Source: Streptomyces sp. NBC_00461
GTDB taxonomy: Bacteria; Actinomycetota; Actinomycetes; Streptomycetales; Streptomycetaceae
Assembly (NCBI RefSeq): GCF_036013935.1
Contig: NZ_CP107902.1
Coordinates: forward strand, 5,055,001 to 5,119,000
Direction: 5' to 3'
Length of the DNA: 64,000 nucleotides
Part shown: positions 8,150 through 17,311 of the stretch, piece after piece
Position numbering within the stretch: position 1 is the first letter of the stretch
Layout of the letters: every line of letters starts with the position of its first letter
The notes under the pieces: model-generated
Seen by the model: the letters and a program-made list of their open reading frames with translations, nothing else
What the model was told of the DNA's origin: nothing
Database searches by the model: none
Made by a program: the position numbers and the translations under genes

Positions 8150-8995
8150 GTGACGAGCCCGGAAGCTGAGCAGGGTGGTGTCGCCGCCGGTGAGGCGCAG
8201 GCGACGCCCGAAAACGGTGCGCCGCGTCCCGAGGAGCGGCTGGAGCGAGCCGTGCGGGCCGCCGAGCAGGCGCTGATCGAGTACGAGATCGCGGTGGAGA
8301 CCTTCCGCGTCGAGGTCGAGAACTTCTCCCGGCTGCACCACCAGAAACTCGGCCCGATGTACGCCCGCCTCGACGAGCTGGACGCGGAGATCGCCGAGGC
8401 CCGGGCCGCCCGCACCGGCGACCCCGAGGACCTGCGCAAGGCGGACGAGGCCCGGGCCCGGGTGATGCCGATGCCCGGAGTCGAGGAGCTGTTCCACGGC
8501 TGGATGGACGGGGAGGGCCTCTTCCCGGAAGCCGTGGCGATGCTCACGGACCAGCCCGTGCGGCCTCCGCAGCGGGTGCGCCCCAGCGACGAGGCCCGCA
8601 AGCTCTATCGCGAACTGGCCCGCAAGGCCCACCCCGACCTGGCACAGGAGGACACCGAGCGGGCGCGGCGCGAGGAGTTCATCACCCGGGTCAACGCCGC
8701 CTATGCCCGGGGCGACGAGGCCCTGTTGCGGGAGCTTGCCGAGGAGTGGGCCAAGGGACCGGCGCCGCAGGAGCGCGGTCCGAGCCACAGCGAGGAGCTC
8801 TACGCCCGCCTCGAATGGCTGGCCCAGCGCAAGGAGCTGCTCTCGCTGGTAGCCAAGGACCTGGAGGAGAGCGCGATCGGCGCGATGCTGCGGCTGGCAC
8901 CGGACGATCCCGACCGGCTCCTGGAGGAGATCGCCGAAAAGCTCCTGGCCGATGTCTCCCAGCGTGAAGCGGAGCTGGCTGAGCTGCTGGGGTGA
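8150..8995 (+). CDS. J-domain-like coiled-coil protein
   Basis: This 281-aa protein is highly charged, Glu/Arg-rich and probably helical over most of its length. Near residue 140-190 the segment KLYRELARKAHPDLAQEDTE, followed by FITRVNAAYARGDEALL, matches the core of a DnaJ J-domain, including the HPD tripeptide that stimulates Hsp70 ATPase. There are no zinc-finger or C-terminal substrate domains, so it is a J-like protein and not DnaJ itself. The GTG at 8150 has no convincing Shine-Dalgarno sequence, and the start is uncertain. It is monocistronic. Confidence 0.7.
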   Translation: MTSPEAEQGGVAAGEAQATPENGAPRPEERLERAVRAAEQALIEYEIAVETFRVEVENFSRLHHQKLGPMYARLDELDAEIAEARAARTGDPEDLRKADEARARVMPMPGVEELFHGWMDGEGLFPEAVAMLTDQPVRPPQRVRPSDEARKLYRELARKAHPDLAQEDTERARREEFITRVNAAYARGDEALLRELAEEWAKGPAPQERGPSHSEELYARLEWLAQRKELLSLVAKDLEESAIGAMLRLAPDDPDRLLEEIAEKLLADVSQREAELAELLG

Positions 8996-9025
8996 GGCGC
9001 CGGTCGCGGCCGCGGGTGCCGTCCC

Positions 9026-9260
9026 TGGGGGCGTGTGACCTGGGGCGTATGACCTGTGGGGCGTATGACCCGGGCGTGCGGCGCATGCGCGCCGATGCTG
9101 CGAGGTGGTTGTGAGGCGGTCGTGCGGCGGTTGTCTTTTGGTGCGGGCTGTCGTTTCGGTGCAGGGCTGTCCCCGGATCGCTGTGCTTGTGGGCCCGGTC
9201 GTCCCGTGCGCTCTGGTCGCCCGTTCCGTGGCCGCCCGTTCCGTGGTCGCCCGTGTCGGG
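9026..9260. repeat. spacer with two families of short tandem repeats
   Basis: Units close to GGGGCGTATGACCT recur at about 9027, 9042 and 9057. Near the other end, TCGCCCGTTCCGTGG (9217-9231) and CCGCCCGTTCCGTGG (9232-9246) are followed by the partial copy TCGCCCGTGTCGGG (9247-9260). The spacer 8996-9273 has no gene. Confidence 0.7.
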
Positions 9261-9273
9261 TAGCGTCTGAGAC

Positions 9274-9621
9274 ATGCATTTCGGAGCTGGTGTGCCCACG
9301 GTCGAGGTCGGGGACCTCAAGGACGGCGACTTCCTGCTGGACGTCCGCGAGGACGACGAATGGCAGGCGGGTCATGCCCAAGGGGCACTGCACATCCCCA
9401 TCAGCGATTTCGTCGCGCGCTACGGCGAGCTCACCGAGGCCGCGCCGCAGGACGGCCGCGTCAACGTGATCTGCCGCTCCGGCGGTCGTTCGGCGCAGGT
9501 CACGATGTACCTCGTCCAGCAGGGCATCGACGCCGTGAACGTCGACGGCGGCATGCAGGTGTGGGCGGCCGCGGGCCGCCCCGTCGTGACGGACGAGGGG
9601 CAGGCCGGGTTCGTCCTGTAG
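9274..9621 (+). CDS. rhodanese-like domain protein
   Basis: This is a single-domain rhodanese of 115 aa. The active-site loop CRSGGRSAQ contains the catalytic cysteine that carries persulfide sulfur, and DVREDDEWQAGHAQGALHIP is the conserved N-terminal CH2A motif. It probably transfers sulfane sulfur in the cytoplasm, with acceptor unknown. It starts at ATG 9274 without a strong ribosome site. It converges on the acyl-CoA dehydrogenase gene, whose stop lies 16 nt away. Confidence 0.85.
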   Translation: MHFGAGVPTVEVGDLKDGDFLLDVREDDEWQAGHAQGALHIPISDFVARYGELTEAAPQDGRVNVICRSGGRSAQVTMYLVQQGIDAVNVDGGMQVWAAAGRPVVTDEGQAGFVL

Positions 9622-9636
9622 CCCGCGAGGGCCGGC

Positions 9637-10770
9637 TCAGCCGAGCGGGTGCGCCGCCAGCAGGTCGCCCAGGGCCTCCTCGTGCGCCGCCGCCGGGCCG
9701 AGCTGCAGCTCCAGGTGCTTGGCCCAGGCGTGGTACCGGTGCAGGGGGTACTCGACATCGGCCCCGAACCCGCCGTGCAGATGCTGTGCGGTCTGTACGA
9801 CCCGCCGTACGCCCTCCGAGGCCCAGATCTTGGCGACGGCGACATCACCGGAGACGGGCAGCACGCCGGACGCCGCCGAGGCGATCCGCCACGCGGCCTG
9901 CCACAGTGTGACCTCCATCGCGCGCAGGTCGATATAACGGTCGGCGGCCTGCACGGCAACGGCCTGGAAGGTCGCGACGGGGAAGCCGAACTGCTCCCGT
10001 TTGCCGGTGTATTCACTGGTCATCCCGAGCACCCGCTCGCCCAGGCCGAGAGCCAGCGCACATGTCCCGCAGGTCAGCAGCTCGCGCAGCCATTCCCAGG
10101 CGCCGTCGGCGTCGATGACGTCACGGGCCGCCATCCGCGCGGATTCCAGGCGCAGTTCGCCGAGCCGCTCGCCGGTGGTGGAGATCTGCTCACCGAGGCC
10201 GACGCCCTGGTGGACGCGGGGGACCACGGCGAGGAGTGTCCGGCCGGCGGGCGTGTGGGCCGGTACGACGACGAAGTCGGCGGTGTGCGCCCACGGCACC
10301 GCCGTCTGCACCCCGTCCAGGATCCACGCGTCGCCGTCCTGCTGCGCGGTCACGGCGAGTTCGGCCGGATCGTGGCCGGTGAGGCCGTTCGCGGCGACGG
10401 TCAGCACCACCTCGCCCCGTCCGGCACGGGCAAGCAGCGACGACCTCAACTCCGCGCCACCGTAGGCCTGTACGGCGGCCGCGGCGGCGCTGGTCTCCAG
10501 CAGCGGTACGCGCGCCAGTACCTTGGCCGACTCCCGCAGCACCAGGCAGAGCGCGATGGCGTCCAGGCCCGCCCCGCCGTGCTCCGTGTCCAGCAGCAGG
10601 CTCAGCAGGTCCGCCTCGGCGAGCCTGCTCCACAGTGCACGGTCGAAGTCGTCGGCGACGGCGCCCGGGACCAGCGAGGGACTGGGCACCGCGTCCGGCA
10701 CGACCCCGGCGAACACCCCCCGTGCCGCCTCGGCCGCCGCCTGCTGCTCCTCGGTGAAGGTGAAGTCCAC
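9637..10770 (-). CDS. acyl-CoA dehydrogenase
   Basis: This is a flavoprotein of the acyl-CoA dehydrogenase family, 377 aa. The start is GTG 10770 with GGAGGGACAGGAC upstream. MDFTFTEEQQ opens the helical N-terminal domain, and the C-terminal domain contains YTGKREQFGFPVATFQAVA and HLHGGFGADVEYPLHRY. It resembles the smaller partner of heteromeric FadE enzymes used for steroid or side-chain beta-oxidation, and lacks an obvious catalytic Glu in the usual YEG motif. It lies downstream of paaE but has a 203-nt gap and its own palindromic sites, so it is probably a separate transcription unit. Confidence 0.8.
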   Translation of the reverse strand: MDFTFTEEQQAAAEAARGVFAGVVPDAVPSPSLVPGAVADDFDRALWSRLAEADLLSLLLDTEHGGAGLDAIALCLVLRESAKVLARVPLLETSAAAAAVQAYGGAELRSSLLARAGRGEVVLTVAANGLTGHDPAELAVTAQQDGDAWILDGVQTAVPWAHTADFVVVPAHTPAGRTLLAVVPRVHQGVGLGEQISTTGERLGELRLESARMAARDVIDADGAWEWLRELLTCGTCALALGLGERVLGMTSEYTGKREQFGFPVATFQAVAVQAADRYIDLRAMEVTLWQAAWRIASAASGVLPVSGDVAVAKIWASEGVRRVVQTAQHLHGGFGADVEYPLHRYHAWAKHLELQLGPAAAHEEALGDLLAAHPLG

Positions 10771-10799
10771 GTCCTGTCCCTCCAGCGGGTCCGCTGATC

Positions 10800-10829
10800 T
10801 GACGGACCGTCAAGATAGAACAGGTTCTA
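10800..10829 (-). promoter_or_regulatory. two palindromes before the acyl-CoA dehydrogenase, one KstR-like
   Basis: TGACGGACCGTCA (10800-10812) is a perfect 6+1+6 palindrome. TAGAACAGGTTCTA (10816-10829) is a perfect 6+2+6 palindrome that fits the KstR-type consensus TNNAACNNGTTNNA of actinobacterial steroid regulons. Both lie 30-60 nt upstream of the GTG start of the acyl-CoA dehydrogenase, where an operator would be expected. No KstR-like gene is in this window. Confidence 0.6.
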
Positions 10830-10973
10830 GAAGAAGGGAACGGTGCGGCCGAGTCGACCGGAGCGGCGCCGGTGGGGTCTGGCCTTGCGGCACAGCCTGT
10901 CGCGGCCCGGCAGCCCGATGCCGCCCGTCCCGCCGCGGCCCAGCCCACCGTCGCGCCGCCCGGCCCGACGCCG

Positions 10974-12035
10974 TCAGCGGTCGAAGTCCAGCTCCACCTT
11001 CTCCGTCACCGGATGCGACTGGCACGCCAGCACATACCCGGCATCCGTCTCCTCCGGCTCCAGCGCGAAGTTGCGGTCCATGCGCACCTCGCCGTTGACC
11101 AGGAAGGCCCGGCAGGTCCCGCACACTCCGCCCTTGCAGGCGTAGGGCGCGTCGGGCCGGTTGCGCAGGACCGTCTCCAGCAGGGACTCGCCGTCCTGCA
11201 CGGGCCAGGTCCCGCCGCGCCCGTCGAGCCGGGCGGTCACCGTGCTGTGCGCGGGGGCGGTCACGGCCGCGGTGGGTGCGGTGGCGTCCACGTGGAAGAT
11301 CTCCTCGTGGATGCGCGTGCGGGCCACACCGAGTCCGCGCAGGGCCCGCTCAGCCCCTTGCACCAGCCCGAACGGTCCGCACAGGAACCATCCCGTCACC
11401 TGTCCCACCGGCAGCAGCGCCGGGAGCAGCCCGGTCAGCCGCTCCTGGTCGAGCCGCCCGGACGGCAGGCCCGCCTGCTGTTCCTCCCGGGACAGCACCG
11501 TCACCAGCTGCAGCCGTTGCGGATGGCGGTCCTTCAGGTCGGCGACCTCGTCGAGAAACATCGTCGAGGCGGCCGTCCGGTCGCTGCGTATCAGACAGAA
11601 CCGCGCCTCCGGCTCGCGCGAGAGCAGCGTCGAGACGATCGACAGCACCGGGGTGATGCCACTGCCGCCCACGATCGCCGCGTACAGGCCGGGTGCCGGG
11701 TCGAGAGTGAAGCGGCCGGCCGGGGTCATCACCTCCAGCTCGTCGCCGACGTTGATCTCCTTGAGTGCGTAGGTCGAGAACGCTCCGCCCTCGACCAGCC
11801 GCACCCCGACCCGCAGCGTGTGGGGGCCTTCGCCGTCGAGGGACGGGGCCGGGGAGCAGATCGAGTACGTGCGCCGTATCTCTGCTCCCTCGGTTCGGCG
11901 GCGCAGCGCGAGGTGCTGGCCCGCGGCGTGCCGGTACTCCTCGCGCAGGTGAGGCGGCACGGTGAGAGTGAGGGCCACGGAGTCGTCGGTGAGCCGGTCG
12001 ACCGCCGCCACCAGGAGCGCGTGGAATCGGGCCAT
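10974..12035 (-). CDS. paaE: phenylacetyl-CoA 1,2-epoxidase reductase PaaE
   Basis: PaaE passes electrons from NAD(P)H to the di-iron oxygenase PaaAC. It has 353 aa with an FAD-binding barrel near the N-terminus (RRTYSICS), an NAD-binding domain (GGSGITPVLSI) and a C-terminal plant-type 2Fe-2S domain with CKGGVCGTC and a later LACQSHP cysteine. I chose ATG 12035, with GGAG 5 nt before it. GTG 12038 is possible but leaves only 2 nt spacing. It overlaps the paaD stop and is the last gene of the paaABCDE operon. Confidence 0.92.
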   Translation of the reverse strand: MARFHALLVAAVDRLTDDSVALTLTVPPHLREEYRHAAGQHLALRRRTEGAEIRRTYSICSPAPSLDGEGPHTLRVGVRLVEGGAFSTYALKEINVGDELEVMTPAGRFTLDPAPGLYAAIVGGSGITPVLSIVSTLLSREPEARFCLIRSDRTAASTMFLDEVADLKDRHPQRLQLVTVLSREEQQAGLPSGRLDQERLTGLLPALLPVGQVTGWFLCGPFGLVQGAERALRGLGVARTRIHEEIFHVDATAPTAAVTAPAHSTVTARLDGRGGTWPVQDGESLLETVLRNRPDAPYACKGGVCGTCRAFLVNGEVRMDRNFALEPEETDAGYVLACQSHPVTEKVELDFDR

Positions 12036-12562
12036 CACAACTCCTTGAAGTGGTCGAAGGGTTCACGGCAGTCAAGACAGCGCCGCAGTGCCTTGCAGGC
12101 GGTGGAGGAGAAGCGGCTGAGCAGCTCGGTGTCGGCGCTGCCGCAGTGCGGGCAGTGCACGGGGTCCGGTGCGGCGGCCGCCGTGCGCGTCGGACCGAGG
12201 TCGAGGGGGACCGGTCCCGACTCCGCCCGCACGCGCGGGGGCGCTATCCCGAACTCCCGCAGCTTGCGCCGCCCTTCGGCCGTGATGTCGTCGGTCGACC
12301 AGGCGGGCTGCAGCACCGTGCGGACGGTGACGTCGCGCATGCCGTGCGCGTGCAGCACCCGCTCTATGTCCAGGGCCATCGCCTCGATGGCCGGGCAGCC
12401 GGTGTACGTCGGCGTCAGCTCGACCTCGACCGCGTCCGCGCCGCGCACATGCACCGCGCGCACGACACCGAGCTCCTGCAGGCTGAGCACGGGCAGTTCT
12501 GGGTCGGGCACCGCACCCGCGGCCGCGAGGAGTTCCGCCTCCAATGCGGTGGTCGTCACCAT
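12035..12562 (-). CDS. paaD: PaaD, Fe-S maturation factor for phenylacetyl-CoA epoxidase
   Basis: This 175-aa protein has an N-terminal DUF59/MIP18 domain (PDPELPVLSLQELGVV, TPTYTGCPAIEAM) and a C-terminal four-cysteine zinc-ribbon-like part, CPHCGS and CLDC. Known PaaD proteins are needed to assemble the iron-sulfur or metal cofactor of the epoxidase. ATG 12562 overlaps the end of paaC by 7 nt, so translation is coupled. The length fits the family. Confidence 0.92.
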   Translation of the reverse strand: MVTTTALEAELLAAAGAVPDPELPVLSLQELGVVRAVHVRGADAVEVELTPTYTGCPAIEAMALDIERVLHAHGMRDVTVRTVLQPAWSTDDITAEGRRKLREFGIAPPRVRAESGPVPLDLGPTRTAAAAPDPVHCPHCGSADTELLSRFSSTACKALRRCLDCREPFDHFKEL

Positions 12563-13338
12563 GACGCCCCCGGGTGACTGCGGTGCAGGTGCTGCATCTC
12601 GGCGAGCATCCGGCCGAAGGGCTCGGTGTGCACGCCCTGGCGTCCCGCGCCGGCCGTCCACCCCCCCGTCCGCGGCCCGTCGGGGACCGTCAGGGTGGCC
12701 TGGTGCAGCACGGCCTGGACGGACTCCAGCCAGGCCCTCTCCATCCCGGCCCCGTCGACCTCCAGACCGTCCACCGGCTGGAACATCTCGCCGGTGAACC
12801 GCCACAGGGCCGTGCACGCGCGCTGCATGCGCTCGTGGCCGGCCTCCGTGCCGTCGCCGAGCCTCAGGGTCCACTGCTCGGCGTGGTCGCGGTGGTAGGC
12901 GACCTCCTTGACGGCCTTCGCGGCCAGGCCGGCGAAGGGGCCGTGGCCGGTGGCCAGTTCCGCGTACAACAGGTGCTGGTAGGTGGAGAAGTAGAGTTGG
13001 CGGGCGATGGTGTGGGCGAAGTCGCCGTTCGGCTGTTCCACCAGCTGGAGGTTGCGGAAGGCGCGTTCCTCCCGCAGATACGCCAGCTCGTCCTCGTCGC
13101 CCACCATCGACAGCAGCACGCGGGCCTGGCCCAGCAGGTCCAACGCGATGTTGGCGAGGGCGACCTCCTCCTCCAGAACGGGGGCGTGCCCCGCCCACTC
13201 TCCGAGGCGGTGCGAGAGCACCAGGGCGTCGTCGCCCAGGGCGAGGGCGGCCGTCGGGGGAGCTGTGGGCGCCGTGATGGCTGTGGTTGCTGTGGTTGCT
13301 GTGGTTGCCCCAGGGTCGGTGGTCTCAGGGGTGGTCAC
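12556..13338 (-). CDS. paaC: PaaC, structural subunit of phenylacetyl-CoA epoxidase
   Basis: PaaC is a ferritin-like subunit that pairs with PaaA but does not hold the active di-iron centre. The protein has 260 aa. After a Thr/Ala-rich N-terminal extension (about 30 residues, including TTATTATTAITAP) it shows LGDDALVLSHRLGEWAG and AYHRDHAEQWTLRLGDGT, characteristic of PaaC. The DNA for the extension has a ninefold ggttgctgt-like repeat near 13270-13310, so its length may vary between strains. It overlaps paaB by 4 nt. Confidence 0.92.
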   Translation of the reverse strand: MTTPETTDPGATTATTATTAITAPTAPPTAALALGDDALVLSHRLGEWAGHAPVLEEEVALANIALDLLGQARVLLSMVGDEDELAYLREERAFRNLQLVEQPNGDFAHTIARQLYFSTYQHLLYAELATGHGPFAGLAAKAVKEVAYHRDHAEQWTLRLGDGTEAGHERMQRACTALWRFTGEMFQPVDGLEVDGAGMERAWLESVQAVLHQATLTVPDGPRTGGWTAGAGRQGVHTEPFGRMLAEMQHLHRSHPGASW

Positions 13339-13618
13339 AGGTGCTTCACCCCCTCCGGGATCTCGTAGAACGTCGGGTGCCGGTATGGCTTGTCGGCGGA
13401 CGGTTCGAAGAACGGGTCCTTCTCGTCCGGTGACGACGCGGTGATCGCGGACGAGGGGACGACCCAGATCGAGACGCCCTCGCCGCGGCGGGTGTACAGG
13501 TCACGGGCGTTGCGCAGGGCGAACTCCGCGTCCGGGGCGTGCAGGCTGCCGGCGTGGGTGTGGGAGAGGCCGCGGCGTGAGCGCACGAAGACCTCCCACA
13601 GGGGCCAGTCGGTGTTCG

Positions 13619-13622
<4 letters not shown>
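13335..13622 (-). CDS. paaB: PaaB, small subunit of phenylacetyl-CoA epoxidase
   Basis: This 95-aa PaaB begins [20 protein letters not shown] and ends [18 protein letters not shown], both typical of the family. It bridges PaaAC dimers in the complex. ATG 13622 overlaps the paaA stop (ATGA) and its own stop overlaps the paaC start, so the operon is read with tight translational coupling. Confidence 0.93.
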
Positions 13623-14614
<992 letters not shown>

Positions 14615-14653
14615 GAGGTCCCCCTCGACCTGGACTCTGTCCGGAGCGCGCTC

Positions 14654-14669
14654 CCGACCGATCGTTCGG
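14654..14669. promoter_or_regulatory. TetR-type operator upstream of paaA
   Basis: CCGACCGATCGTTCGG is a 16-bp near-perfect palindrome, imperfect at one symmetric pair. It lies 40 nt before the paaA start. Its reverse complement occurs exactly at 19871-19886 between paaN and paaH, next to the TetR gene at 21454. This is the layout expected for a PaaR-type regulon. Confidence 0.75.
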
Positions 14670-14715
14670 TTCATGCGCTTCCATGGTGGGACGGGCGCCG
14701 TAAGGTGTCAACCGC

Positions 14716-14748
14716 TGTGGATAACCTGCGGGCGTGCCCTGTGGACAA
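14716..14748 (-). promoter_or_regulatory. two DnaA boxes in the paaA-DUF5819 spacer
   Basis: TGTGGATAA (14716-14724) is the complement of the E. coli-type perfect box TTATCCACA. TGTGGACAA (14740-14748) is the complement of the Streptomyces consensus TTGTCCACA. They share orientation and are 24 nt apart start to start. The segment is noncoding and divergent. Confidence 0.5.
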
Positions 14749-14926
14749 AGGGGGGACCTCGCGTACGCCGTGGTCGGTCGGTCCGACAGGGGCTGTGCCG
14801 CGCGGGCGGGCCTGAGTACGGTGCCCGTGCGAGTGCGGTGGCGCGCTGCGCACAGGCGGTACGGCGCCCCTGCGGCCGGGCGGCCGGGGCGCCGGAAGAA
14901 CGACCGGGATCGGGAGACGGGGCGGA

Positions 14927-15958
14927 ATGGACGCGTACGGCACAGACTCGGACGCCCGGCGCGGGCCGGACGGGCCCGGCGGTGCGCCGGACCCGGGCGA
15001 AGCGCCCGAGGCGAGCGGCCCGTCCGAGCCTGACGGATCTCTGGAAGCGGGCGGCCCGTCCGAGCCTGACGGATCTCCGGAAGCCGATGGTCCGCGCGAG
15101 CCCGACGGTCGATCTGATCTTGACGGTTCACCCGCTGCCGACGGCGGACCGAAGCGGATTGCCGGTTCGAAGCGGATCGCCGGTCCGGACACGGGCGGAG
15201 CCGATCTTGGGGCCTGGCCCCCCGCAGGTGCCGCACCGGCCCCCGCACCGGCACCCGCACCCGACTCCACCTCTGCCTCCACCTCTGACCCCGGTCCGCA
15301 CCTGGCGCCGCGTACTGGTGTGGCCGCTCTCTCCCCGCGCTACCAGATCGGCGCCGCGCTGGCGCTCGCGGTCGTCGCCGTCGTCGTCTGTGTGCACGTC
15401 GGCATGGTCTTTCTGCATGTCTCGCCGGCGAACACGCTGACCAAGGCGCACGGCAAGGCGATCGACGACTGGATCTACCCGGAGTTCGAGCAGAACTGGA
15501 AGCTCTTCGCGCCGAATCCGCTGCAGCAGAACATCGCGCTCCAGGTCCGCGCCGAGGTGCAGGCGAAGAACGGCGAGCTGCGGACGACCGGCTGGTACGA
15601 CCTGTCCGCCGAGGACGGCCGGGCCATCGACGGCAATCTGCTGCCCAGCCACACCCAGCAGAACGAGCTGCGCCGGGCCTGGGACTTCTTCGTCGCCACG
15701 CACGACAGCACCAACCGCTCGACGGGCCTGCGCGGCACCCTGTCCGAGTCCTACCTGCGGCGCATCGTGATGCTGCGCCTGGACCGCGACGACGTGTCCG
15801 GCAACGGTGGCGTCATCGAGCAGGTCCAGGTGCGTTCCCGTACCACCAACGTGCCGCCGCCGAAGTGGAGCACGGAGAAGATCTCGGACAAGCCCATGGA
15901 CCGTGTGCTGCCCTGGTGGCTCGTCACGGCCGCCGACACCGACGGAGGAGCCGAGTGA
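14927..15958 (+). CDS. DUF5819 family membrane protein
   Basis: This 343-aa protein begins with about 125 residues of low-complexity Pro/Gly/Asp/Ser sequence containing 12-residue repeats (GPSEPDGSLEAG type, encoded by 36-bp repeats at about 15017-15088). One transmembrane helix follows at about 142-168 (ALALAVVAVVVCVHVGMVF), then the DUF5819 domain with NWKLFAPNPLQQNIALQ. The domain is probably extracytoplasmic. GGGAGACGGGGCGGA precedes ATG 14927. Its stop overlaps the start of the HTTM gene (GTGA), which suggests that the two products work together. The function is not known. Confidence 0.8.
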   Translation: MDAYGTDSDARRGPDGPGGAPDPGEAPEASGPSEPDGSLEAGGPSEPDGSPEADGPREPDGRSDLDGSPAADGGPKRIAGSKRIAGPDTGGADLGAWPPAGAAPAPAPAPAPDSTSASTSDPGPHLAPRTGVAALSPRYQIGAALALAVVAVVVCVHVGMVFLHVSPANTLTKAHGKAIDDWIYPEFEQNWKLFAPNPLQQNIALQVRAEVQAKNGELRTTGWYDLSAEDGRAIDGNLLPSHTQQNELRRAWDFFVATHDSTNRSTGLRGTLSESYLRRIVMLRLDRDDVSGNGGVIEQVQVRSRTTNVPPPKWSTEKISDKPMDRVLPWWLVTAADTDGGAE

Positions 15959-17244
15959 ACCGCTTCGCCCTGGCGGTCTCCTCCGCCATCGCGCGCATCA
16001 CCGGGGCGGCGCTCGGCCCGTATCAGACCGCCGTGGTCCGCATAGGCTTCAGCGCGACCTGGCTGCTGTTCCTGCTGCGCGAGATCCCCCACCGCGAGGA
16101 GTTGTACGGCCCCGGAAGCCCGTGGAGCTGGGACCTCGCCCAGCAGCTGATCTCGTCCAACAGCGCCTTCACGGCTCTGATGTGGTCGGACAGCCGGGGC
16201 TGGTTCGAGGTCGTCTACGTGCTCGCCGCCTTGTCGAGCCTGCTGCTGCTGCTCGGCTGGCGCACCCGCACGATGTCCGTTCTGTTCATGATCGGTGTCC
16301 TTTCGCTGCAGAACCGCAGTGTCTTCATGGGGGACGGCGGCGACAACGTCCTGCACCTGATGTCCGTCTACCTCGTGTTCACGCGCTGCGGCCAGGTCTG
16401 GTCGCTGGACGCGCGGCGGGCACGGCTCGCGCGTGAGGCACGCGCGCGTGGGCAGTACGTCCCGGATCAGCACGGCCGGGATCAGTACGGCCCGGATGTG
16501 TACGGCCCGGAGCAGTACGTGTCGGACCAGTACGTCTCGGACCGGGTCGGCCCCGCGCTCTGGGGCCTGCTCGGGTTCGCGCTGGTCGCGGTGACCGCCG
16601 GCGGCCGGTTCGACGGCGTCGACCCGACCGTGCCGGTGATCCTGTGGGTCGTGTGGCTCGCCTCCGCCCTGTCGTGGGCCGTGAGGCGCCGGGTGAAGAG
16701 CGGCGAGCCCCGGATACTGCTGGACGTCATAGCCAACATCGTCCACAACGGCGCCCTCTTCGTGATCATGGCAGAGGCCTGTCTGATCTACGCGACAGCC
16801 GGCTGGTACAAGATCCAGGGCACGCGCTGGCAGGACGGCACCGCGGTCTACTACCCCCTCCACCTGGACTACTTCACGCCCTGGCCCGGGCTCGCCGACC
16901 TGCTGTCCTCCAGCGGCACGATGGTGATGCTCGTGACGTACGGGACGGTGATCGTGCAGGTGGCCTTCCCGTTCACACTGTTCAACCGGCGGGTCAAGAA
17001 CGTCCTGCTGGCCGCGATGATGACCGAGCACGCCGTGATCGCCGTGGTCCTCGGCCTGCCGTTCTTCTCGCTGGCCATGATCGCGGCGGACGCGGTCTTC
17101 CTGCCGACGTCGCTGCTGCGCCGCGTGGGCGGCTGGGCGGCACGCGGGCGTGAGCGCCTCTTCGCCCGCGACGGCCGTGTGACGCTGCCGGGCCCGCGGG
17201 CGCCGGAGAACCCCGAGCCCACACGAGCGGGCTCCACGGCGTAG
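15955..17244 (+). CDS. HTTM domain membrane protein (gamma-carboxylase-like)
   Basis: This is a polytopic membrane protein of 429 aa from GTG 15955, in GTGA overlap with the DUF5819 gene and with GGAGGAG upstream. The HTTM (horizontally transferred transmembrane) domain, related to vitamin K-dependent gamma-carboxylase, is seen in YQTAVVRIGFSATWLL, NRSVFMGDGGDNVLHLM and ACLIYATAGWYKIQGTRWQDG. The loop at about residues 160-195 holds repeated DQYGPD/EQYVSD units. HTTM proteins of bacteria are mostly uncharacterised, so whether this one modifies glutamate residues or anything else is open. Confidence 0.8.
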   Translation: MNRFALAVSSAIARITGAALGPYQTAVVRIGFSATWLLFLLREIPHREELYGPGSPWSWDLAQQLISSNSAFTALMWSDSRGWFEVVYVLAALSSLLLLLGWRTRTMSVLFMIGVLSLQNRSVFMGDGGDNVLHLMSVYLVFTRCGQVWSLDARRARLAREARARGQYVPDQHGRDQYGPDVYGPEQYVSDQYVSDRVGPALWGLLGFALVAVTAGGRFDGVDPTVPVILWVVWLASALSWAVRRRVKSGEPRILLDVIANIVHNGALFVIMAEACLIYATAGWYKIQGTRWQDGTAVYYPLHLDYFTPWPGLADLLSSSGTMVMLVTYGTVIVQVAFPFTLFNRRVKNVLLAAMMTEHAVIAVVLGLPFFSLAMIAADAVFLPTSLLRRVGGWAARGRERLFARDGRVTLPGPRAPENPEPTRAGSTA

Positions 17245-17289
17245 GCGCAGCGCCCAACACCACTGGGTTCCACGGCGTGAGCGCAGCGC
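17233..17289. repeat. 21-bp direct repeat at the HTTM stop
   Basis: TCCACGGCGTAGGCGCAGCGC (17233-17253) includes the TAG stop of the HTTM gene. A copy with two differences, TCCACGGCGTGAGCGCAGCGC, occurs at 17269-17289, 36 nt further on. It could have arisen by duplication of the gene end. Confidence 0.7.
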
Positions 17290-17311
17290 ACGCGCACGTA
17301 GGCTGCACGCC

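Noticed and set aside
10872..12797. A 641-codon plus-strand frame over paaE and paaD
   Set aside because: Antisense to clear Fe-S reductase and PaaD sequences, with no family resemblance and no ribosome site.
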